From Lysobacter sp. 5GHs7-4 (lineage in GTDB: Bacteria; Pseudomonadota; Gammaproteobacteria; Xanthomonadales; Xanthomonadaceae), in contig NZ_CP089924.1 of the NCBI RefSeq assembly GCF_021284765.1, positions 3,180,001 through 3,244,000 on the forward strand: a stretch of 64,000 bases of DNA. The letters are read 5' to 3'. The position numbers and the translations under genes were made by a program. The notes under the pieces were generated by a model that was given only the letters and a program-made list of their open reading frames with translations, did no database searches and was not told the origin of the DNA. Positions 10,756-18,200 of the stretch are shown in pieces (position 1 is the first letter of the stretch; each line of letters starts with the position of its first letter).

Positions 10756-11142
10756 TTACCGGCGCGCCCAGCGGCGCGATGCCACGCGCCCGTCCTGGTA
10801 GCGGACCTCGTAATACTCTTCGTCGATGCCGGCATCGGAGACGCCGAGTTCGTAGATGTCGACGTGGGTCGCGCCGTCGCTGGAGTCCGGCTCGCCGAGC
10901 ACGCCGATCACTTCCTCGCGCGTCATGCCGTCGGCGATCGCCTTGGTCAGCGCCGGCACCATCGCGCCGCGTTGGTTGTCCAGCGGCTTGGCGCCGCGTT
11001 GCGATTTCCAGGCAGCCGAATCGAAGTTCGCGTTCTCGTGCATGGCGCAGGCCGTCAAGAGGAAGGGAATGAGCAGGACGCCGATCCGCGCGCGCGGCGC
11101 GCATCGGGATAGGAACGCCAAGGTGATCGCTGGCTTGCGCAT
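10756..11142 (-). CDS. BamE/SmpA-like lipoprotein, candidate immunity protein
   Basis: Predicted 128 residues. The signal peptide ends in LLTAC, a lipobox, with Cys at about residue 32, so the protein should be a periplasm-facing lipoprotein. The mature part has a BamE/SmpA-type segment (MTREEVIGVLGEPDSS) and a C-terminal strand pair ending VRYQDGRVASRRWARR. The start at 11142 has AGGGACGG upstream; an ATG at 11178 would give a longer leader. True BamE works in the outer-membrane assembly machine, but here the gene directly precedes a predicted toxin effector on the same strand, so an immunity function is the more likely reading. That is inference. Confidence 0.65.
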   Translation of the reverse strand: MRKPAITLAFLSRCAPRARIGVLLIPFLLTACAMHENANFDSAAWKSQRGAKPLDNQRGAMVPALTKAIADGMTREEVIGVLGEPDSSDGATHVDIYELGVSDAGIDEEYYEVRYQDGRVASRRWARR

Positions 11143-11470
11143 GAACCGTCCCTGGAGTGAAGGCGTCCGGACGGCCATGAGCCTAGCACGGCCGGTCGCG
11201 GCCGTGCCGGCACGCTGTCATACGCATGTTCGGCGCGATGTCGGCGCCCATCCTGGGTTGCGTTCGCGCCGACGCATCGTCCGCCGCGTGTGGGCTGGCG
11301 GCTCGAATCGGTGAAGTCCGTGAAGAGGGCCGCGACACTGCGCCCGGCGGGTCGTACGCGCGCCGCCTCGCGACGCGTCGGCACGCACTGCGGACGCAAA
11401 CGCCGTCGGCCGCCTTGGCCGTTGGGCCGGCGCGTCCCTGCGGCCGGTCTGTGGGGCGAGTCGCCTGGGC
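11143..11470. other. Intergenic region with a perfect hairpin
   Basis: 328 bases between the BamE-like lipoprotein and the stop codon of the TetR gene. The only structure noticed is a perfect 9-bp stem with a GTCG loop at 11186-11207 (GCACGGCCG paired with CGGCCGTGC) with no T run, close upstream of the lipoprotein start. It could be part of a regulatory leader. The rest shows no gene. Confidence 0.4.
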
Positions 11471-12049
11471 TCAGGCGCTGAGCATGCGGATCGCGCTTTC
11501 GGTGTAACGGTCGAGGATGCGCGGCGTGCGGATCACCTTCACCAGCACCAGGATGCCTTGATAGCTGGTGGTCAGATGCTGCGCGAGCGCGCGCGGATCC
11601 TTGCCGCGCGGGATGCGCCCGGCGCTTTGCCCGCGACGGATCAAACGCAGGAACGCCGCCTCGAACTTGCGGATCCCGCGCGCGACCTTGCGGTGGATCT
11701 CTTCGTCGCTGGGACCGACTTCGATGGCGGTGTTGGTGAGCAGGCAGCCGCGGTGCTCGCCCATCGCCACGTCATAGGTCGAGGTGAACAAGGAGCGCAC
11801 CGCCGCGGCCGGATCGTCGCCGCTCAGATGCGCGGCGATGCGGCGATCGACCACGTCCGCCAGGTAGTAGTCCATCGCGCTCAGGAACAAGTCCTGCTTG
11901 TTGCCGAACGCGTTGTACAAGCTGCCCGGCAACAGGCCGGTCGCCGCCTCGATGTCCTTCATCGAGGTGCTGGCGTAACCGCGCCGGCGGAACAGCTGAC
12001 TGACCTCCCGCCGGGCGACGTCGACATCGAAACTTTTTCCTCTTGTCAT
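11471..12049 (-). CDS. TetR/AcrR-family repressor of the polyketide cluster
   Basis: Predicted 192 residues. The N-terminal 60 residues form a TetR helix-turn-helix (SMKDIEAATGLLPGSLYNAF with a KQDLF continuation typical of the LmrA/YxaF subgroup). The C-terminal ligand domain includes HRGCLLTNTAIE, also typical of that subgroup. Such proteins bind an operator as dimers and release it upon ligand binding. The gene is divergent from the polyketide synthase, and two near-identical 16-bp sites lie between them, so it probably represses itself and the synthase operon. The ligand may be a pathway product or an external signal; unknown. Confidence 0.88.
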   Translation of the reverse strand: MTRGKSFDVDVARREVSQLFRRRGYASTSMKDIEAATGLLPGSLYNAFGNKQDLFLSAMDYYLADVVDRRIAAHLSGDDPAAAVRSLFTSTYDVAMGEHRGCLLTNTAIEVGPSDEEIHRKVARGIRKFEAAFLRLIRRGQSAGRIPRGKDPRALAQHLTTSYQGILVLVKVIRTPRILDRYTESAIRMLSA

Positions 12050-12080
12050 GGCCCTGTATTCCTCCGCTGATTAGCTGTAC

Positions 12081-12110
12081 TTGCATTTTGTATGAACGCT
12101 CAAATAAGAT
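12081..12110 (+). promoter_or_regulatory. Predicted promoter of the polyketide operon
   Basis: TTGCAT at 12081-12086 and TAAGAT at 12105-12110 with an 18-base spacer resemble sigma-70 -35 and -10 boxes (3/6 and 4/6 matches). The first TetR operator candidate lies inside the spacer, where binding would block RNA polymerase. Assigned by eye; the start of transcription is not known. Confidence 0.4.
12088..12103 (+). promoter_or_regulatory. TetR operator candidate O1
   Basis: TTGTATGAACGCTCAA. It shares TTG at the left and ACGCTCAA at the right with the perfect palindrome 41 bases downstream, in the same 16-base frame. Only the right half-site is intact. It overlaps the spacer of the predicted promoter. 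Confidence 0.6.
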
Positions 12111-12128
12111 CGGTCCCATGGAGATTGT

Positions 12129-12144
12129 TTGAGCATACGCTCAA
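12129..12144 (+). promoter_or_regulatory. TetR operator candidate O2 (perfect palindrome)
   Basis: TTGAGCATACGCTCAA: perfect half-sites TTGAGC and GCTCAA separated by four bases, the size usual for TetR dimers. It lies 80 bases before the TetR start codon and 78 bases before the polyketide synthase start, downstream of the predicted promoter. Confidence 0.72.
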
Positions 12145-12222
12145 GTACGCAAGCGCCGGAGCCAGGGGACGCGCCAGGACGCGTGGAGTATCCGGAGTTC
12201 TAACCTAAGGAAGGGCATCAAC

Positions 12223-15200
12223 ATGGCAAGGCAAAAGCGCGCGCCGGCATCCGCCGGCCGTACGAGTGTGGGCAATGTTCCGGCGATCGCCGTCGTCGGC
12301 CTGGGTTGCCGGTATCCCGGCGCCGAATCCCCTACCCAGCTGTGGCAGAACATCCTGGCCCGCAGGCAGCAATTCCGGCCGATGCCGGACGTGCGCCTGC
12401 CGATGGCCGACTATCAGCACGACGATCCGCGCCACCCCGACACCACCTACGGCCGCCTGGCCGCGGTGATCGACGGTTATGAGTTCGACTGGGCCGGCCG
12501 CCGCATTCCCAAGGGCACCGCCGACGCCACCGACCTGGCGCATTGGCTGGCGCTGGACACCGCGCTGCAGATGCTGGAAGACGCCGGCTACGACGCCGCG
12601 CGCCTGCCGCGCGAAGGCACCCAGGTCATCGTCGGCAACACCCTCACCGGCGAGTTCACCCGCTCCAACACGCTGCGCGGACGCTGGCCGTTCGTGCGCA
12701 AGACCCTGCGCGCGGCCGCGCCCGCCGCGGGCATGCCGGCCGACATGCTGGAGCTGCTGGAACGGCAGATGGAATCGGTGTTCAAGTCGCCGTTCGCGCC
12801 GGTCACCGAGGACACCCTGGCCGGCGGCCTGGCCAACACCATCGCCGGACGCATCAGCAACTACCTCAACGTCAACGGCGGCGGCTACACCGTCGACGGC
12901 GCGTGCTGCGCCTCGCTGATCGCGGTGTATACCGGCGCGGCCAGCCTTGCCGCCGGCCAGAGCGATTTCGTGATCGCCGGCGGCGTCGACATCAGCCTGG
13001 ACCCGTTCGAGCTGGTCGGCTTCGCCAAGACCGGCGCGCTCACGCCGACCGCGATGCGCGTGTACGACGCGCGCGGCAACGGCTTCATTCCCGGCGAAGG
13101 CTGCGGATTCGTCGGCCTCAAGCGCCTGGCCGACGCCGAACGCGACGGCGACAAGATCTACGCCGTGCTCGACGGCTGGGGCATGTCCTCCGACGGCCGC
13201 GGCGGCATCACCGCCCCCAGCGTCGACGGCCAGCACCTGTCGCTGGCGCGCGCGTACCGGCAGGCCGACACCGATCCGGGCGCGCTGGATTTCATCGAAG
13301 GTCACGGCACCGGCACCAGCCTGGGCGACAAGACCGAGTTGCTGGCGATCGCCAAGACCTTGGGCGGCGGCAGCGGCGGCGATCGCCACTGCGGCGTCAC
13401 CTCGTTCAAGTCCATCGTCGGCCATACCAAGGCCGCGGCCGGTATCGGCGCCTTCATCAAGGGCGTGATGGCGGTGAACCAGCGCGTGCTGCCGCCGACC
13501 GCCGGCTGCGAGCAACCGCATCCGGTCTTCGCCGGCGAGGGCCGCACGATGTATCCGCTGCTGCGCGGCGAAGCGCGGCCGGCGCAGTCGCGCCTGCGCG
13601 CGGGCGTGTCGGCGATGGGCTTCGGCGGCATCAACGTGCACGTCACCCTGGCCTCGCCGCAGACGCCGCCGCAAGCCACGCTCAGCGGCGCGCTGGACGC
13701 GCGCGCCAGCATGGCGTCGGTGCAGAACAACGAGCTGTTCGTGCTGGCCGGCCGCGACCAGGCCGACCTGAGCGCGCGCGTCGCCGCCTTGCGCGAGCAG
13801 GCCCTGGGCATGAGCCAGGCCGAACTGGCCGACCTGGCGGCGCACTGCGCCGCGACGACCGCGCCGGCGCTGCGTTGCCGGGCGGCGGTGCTGGCCGCGA
13901 CCCCGGCCGAGTTGCTCGAACGCCTGGACGCCGTCGCCCAGGCCTTGCGCCAGCCGCTGCCCGCGCAGCCGCGACTGGAACTGGCGCAGGGCTATGCGAT
14001 CGGCCAGCGCGCGCAGGTGCCGCGCATCGGCTTCCTGTTCCCGGGCCAGGGTTCGCAGCAGTTGGGCATGGCGCGCGGCCTGATCGAACGCTACGGCTGG
14101 GCGCGCGACCTGTGCGCGCAGGCCCAGCGCTGGGCGGAAGAGGCCGGCACGCCCGGCCTGGCCGAAGCGATCTGGCCCAACCTCGACCGCCATCCGCTGC
14201 CGGCCGAACGCGAACCGCTGATGTTGGCGTTGCGCCAGACCGAACTCGCGCAGCCCGCCATCACCCTGGCCGCGCTGCTGTGGTTGCGCCAGCTCGAACA
14301 CCTGGGCCTGCAGGCCGATTGTGTGCTCGGCCACAGCCTGGGCGAACTCACCGCCTTCCACGCCGCCGGCGCCTTCGAAGCGCGCGAGCTGATCCAGCTG
14401 GCGGTGCTGCGCGGCCAGCGCATGGCCGCGCGCGACGGCGCGGCCGGCGCCATGGCCAGCCTGGCCTGCGCGCGCGAACGCGCCAGCGCACTGCTGGAGG
14501 CCTGCGCCACGCACGGCTATGCGGTGCTGGCCAACATCAACAGCGACGAACAGACCATCGTCTCCGGCGAAGCCGCGGCGATCGAAGCGGTGATCGAGCT
14601 GGCCGAACGCGAGGGCGTGCGCACGCACCGCCTGGCGGTCAGCAATGCCTTCCATTCGCGCCTGGTCGAGGACGCCGCCGCGCACCTGCGCGAGCACGCG
14701 CCGCTGCCGGAGCGTCCGCTCGCGCTGACGCGCGAGCTGCTGTCGAGCTGCGACGGCCGCGCGGTCACGGCCGACTGCGCGTTGCGCGCGCACTTCGGCG
14801 AGCAGATCCTGCGGCCGGTGGAGTTCGTCACCGCCGCCAGCGAATTGGCGCGCCGTTGCGACCTACTGTTGGAAGTCGGCCCCGGACGCGTGCTGAGCCA
14901 ATTGCTGGGCCGCATCTCCGGCGCCGGCGGCATCGCCTGCCTGCCGCTGGAAGGCGAGGCCGAAGGCCATGCCGATCTCAACCGCGCCCTCGCCGCCGCG
15001 CACGTGCACGGCGCCGACATCGCCTGGGATGCGTTGTACTCGGTACGCGTGCTGCGCCCGTTCGTGCCAGCCGCGCAACGTAGCTTCATCGTCAATCCCT
15101 GCGAGCGCCCGCTGGACGTGCCCGCCGCGATCCCGAGCCGCGCCCTGGCCGCCGCCAACCCCATCGACGCCCTCGCCCTGCCGCGCGCGGCCAACGCCGA

Positions 15201-18200
15201 CGCGGCCGCGCCGCTGGCCGCCAACGGCGTCCTGGTCGACACCGCGATCGCGCACTTCCAGGACTACTTGGCGCAACGCGGCCAGTTCCTCGCCGACGTG
15301 ATCCGCGCCGATCTGCGCGGCCTGGCGCCGCGCGCGCCCGAAACGATCGCGCCGGCGGTGATGGCGCCGCTGGTGGCGCAGACCGCCGCGCCCATCGCGC
15401 TGGCCGTCACGCCCGCTGCAGCGACGGCCGTTGCGACGGTGATGACTCAGCCGGCGCAATCCACCGCCGCGAGCGTGCTCGAACAGGTCGCGCAGGCGAC
15501 CGGCTTCGCCGCCTCCACCCTGTCGCTGTCCATGAGCATGGGCAACGACCTCAATCTGGACTCGATCAAGGCCGGCGAAGTCGTGGCCCGTATCGCGCAG
15601 CGTTACGACCTGGGCGGCCGCTTCGATCCAGCCGACTTCGCCCAGCGCCCGCTGGCGGATCTGGTCGCGCAGATCGACGTCTTGCGCGAGCCGGCTGCGT
15701 CGGCAACGCAGGAAACCGCTGCCGACGTGCGCGCGCTGTTGCGGCGTCTGGTCGCGCAGGTCACCGGCTTCGCCGAGGCCAGCGTGCACGACGGCCTGCG
15801 CCTGACCGACGATCTCAATCTGGATTCGATCAAGGCCGGCGCCCTGATCGCCGACGCCGCGCGCGAGCTCGGCGTCGCCGGCCAGCTCGATGCCAGCGAA
15901 CTGGCCGGCGCCGATCTGGACACCATCGCCACCCGCCTGGAGCAACTGCGCCCCGTAATCGCTGCACCGACCGCCGCAGCGACGCCGAACGGCAACGCCT
16001 TGGCGTTGCTGACCGCGGCGCTGGCGCGACTGACCGGCTTCGCGCCGGCGCAGATCGCACCGGAGCTGCGCATGGTCGACGATCTGAACCTGGATTCGAT
16101 CAAAGCAGGCGCGGTGGTGGCGGAAGTCGCCGGCGCGCTCGGCCTGGCCGGCTCGGTCGACCCCAGCGAACGCGCGGGCGCCAGCATCGGCGAGCTGGCG
16201 CAGTGGCTGCAATCGCTGGCCACGCCCACCGCCGCCGCGATCCCCTCGCCCGCTCCGGTGCACGCGAGCGCCGAGGCCGACGCGCCGACCTGGGCGCGCG
16301 CCTACACCCTGACGCTGGCGGCGGAACCGGCCGCGGTCACGGCCCTGCCCGAACTGCAGGGCGCGCGCGTGTTCCTGCAGGCGCACGCGGACGACGCACG
16401 CCTGGCCGAAGCCCTGAGCGCACGCCTGAGCGAGGCCGGCGCGCAGGTGCTGCGCGAAGAATCCGAACTCGGCGAGGCGGCGCTGGATCATTACGTCGCG
16501 CTGCTGCCGCAGGTCAGCGCCTTGCACGGCCACGCCCAGGCCGAAGACGTGCCGGCGCTGATCGCGCCGCTGCACCGCGCCGCCGACGCCGCCCTGCGGC
16601 TGCGCTGCCGCAGCCTGGCGTTCGTGCAATTCGGCCTAGGCAGCGATTTGCGCGAGCGGTCCGGCGCGCGCGCGTCCGACGCAACGCGCTCCGGCACGGT
16701 CTCGCTGGACGGTTCCTGCGCGCAGGCCTTCGCCGCCAGCGTGCACCTGGAACGCACAGACTGGGCGCTGCGCGTGCTCGACTTCGACGCACTCGCGCGC
16801 GACGCCGACATCGCCGCCGACCTGCATGCCGCGCTGGACGGCGAGCCGGGCTACCGTGCGGTGCACATCGACGCCGAACGCCAGCGCTGGCGCTTCGTGC
16901 CGCGTGTGCTCGACAGCGCGGCGCTGCCGCCGCGTCCGATCCAGTGGTCGGCCGACGACCTGGTGCTGGTGACCGGCGGCGGTAAGGGCATCACCGCCGA
17001 GCTCGCATTCGCCTTCGCCCAACGCACCGGCGCCTGCATGGCGCTGGTCGGCAGCACGCCGCTGCGCAGCGGCGACCCCGGCAGCGCCGAGGTGGAAGCC
17101 ACCCTGGCCCGCTACGCCGCCGCCGGCCTGCCCGCGCGTTACTACGCTTGCGATCTGGGCAACCGCGACGCCGTCGCGGCCCTGGTCGAGGAAATCCACC
17201 GTCGCGACGGCGCGATCACCGGCGTGCTGCACGGCGCCGGCCACAACAAGCCGCGACGCGTCGAACAGGCCACGGCGCAGCAGGCGCTGGACGAGATCCG
17301 GCCCAAGCTGTGCGGCCTGCTGCACCTGTGCGAAGCGCTGGAATCGCAGCCGCCGAAGATCATCGTCGCGCTGGGCTCGATCATCGGCGTCACCGGCATG
17401 CCGGGCAACGCCTGGTACGCGTTCTCCAACCAGGCGTTGGACGCCGCGCTGGCGAACTTCCAGTCGCGCCACGCCGGCACCGCGGTGCTGACCCTGGCCT
17501 ACAGCGTCTGGGCCGAGGTCGGCATGGGCGCGCGCCTGGGCAGCGTGCAGCGCCTGGCCCAGCAAGGCATCAGCGCGATATCCAGCGCGGCCGGCATCGA
17601 ACAGTTCCTGGCCCTGGTCGGAAACCGAACGCCGTCGCGTCAGGTCATCGTGGCCGGACGCCTGCACGGCCTGGACACCTGGCAGCCGGATCGCAGCGCC
17701 TTGCAGCGTCCGGCACGCTTCCTCGAACGCGTCGACGTGTTCGAGCCGGGCGTGGAACTGATCGCGCGCGCGCAGTTGGATCTACGCAGCGATCTCTACC
17801 TGCGCGACCACTACTACCGCGGCGTCTACCTGTTCCCGACCGTGTTCGGCCTGGAAGCCATGACCCAGGCGGCACTGGCGGTGGCCGGCGGCGAGGTCGG
17901 TCCCAGCTACCGTTTCGAATCGGTGCAGCTGGAACGGCCGATCGTGGTCGACGGCGGCCGCGGCACGCAGATCGAACTGCGCGCTTGGGTGCGTCCGCGC
18001 ACCGACGCCAGCGAACCCTTGCGCGTCGAGGTCGGCATCCGCACCGAGCAAAGCGGCTTCAAGCGCGACCACTTCGCCGCCGTGCTGGTGCTGGAGCCGC
18101 TGGCACCGGCCGTGGACACGCAGTTGCCGCAACCGCTGGAGCCGCTGGACCAGCTCGATCCGGCCGTCGACCTGTACGGCGGCCTGCTGTTCCAGGGCGA

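Noticed and set aside
12543..15083. An 846-codon frame within the polyketide synthase
   Set aside because: It lies in the +3 frame of a gene whose own frame holds all catalytic motifs; its product is Arg-rich and without domains.
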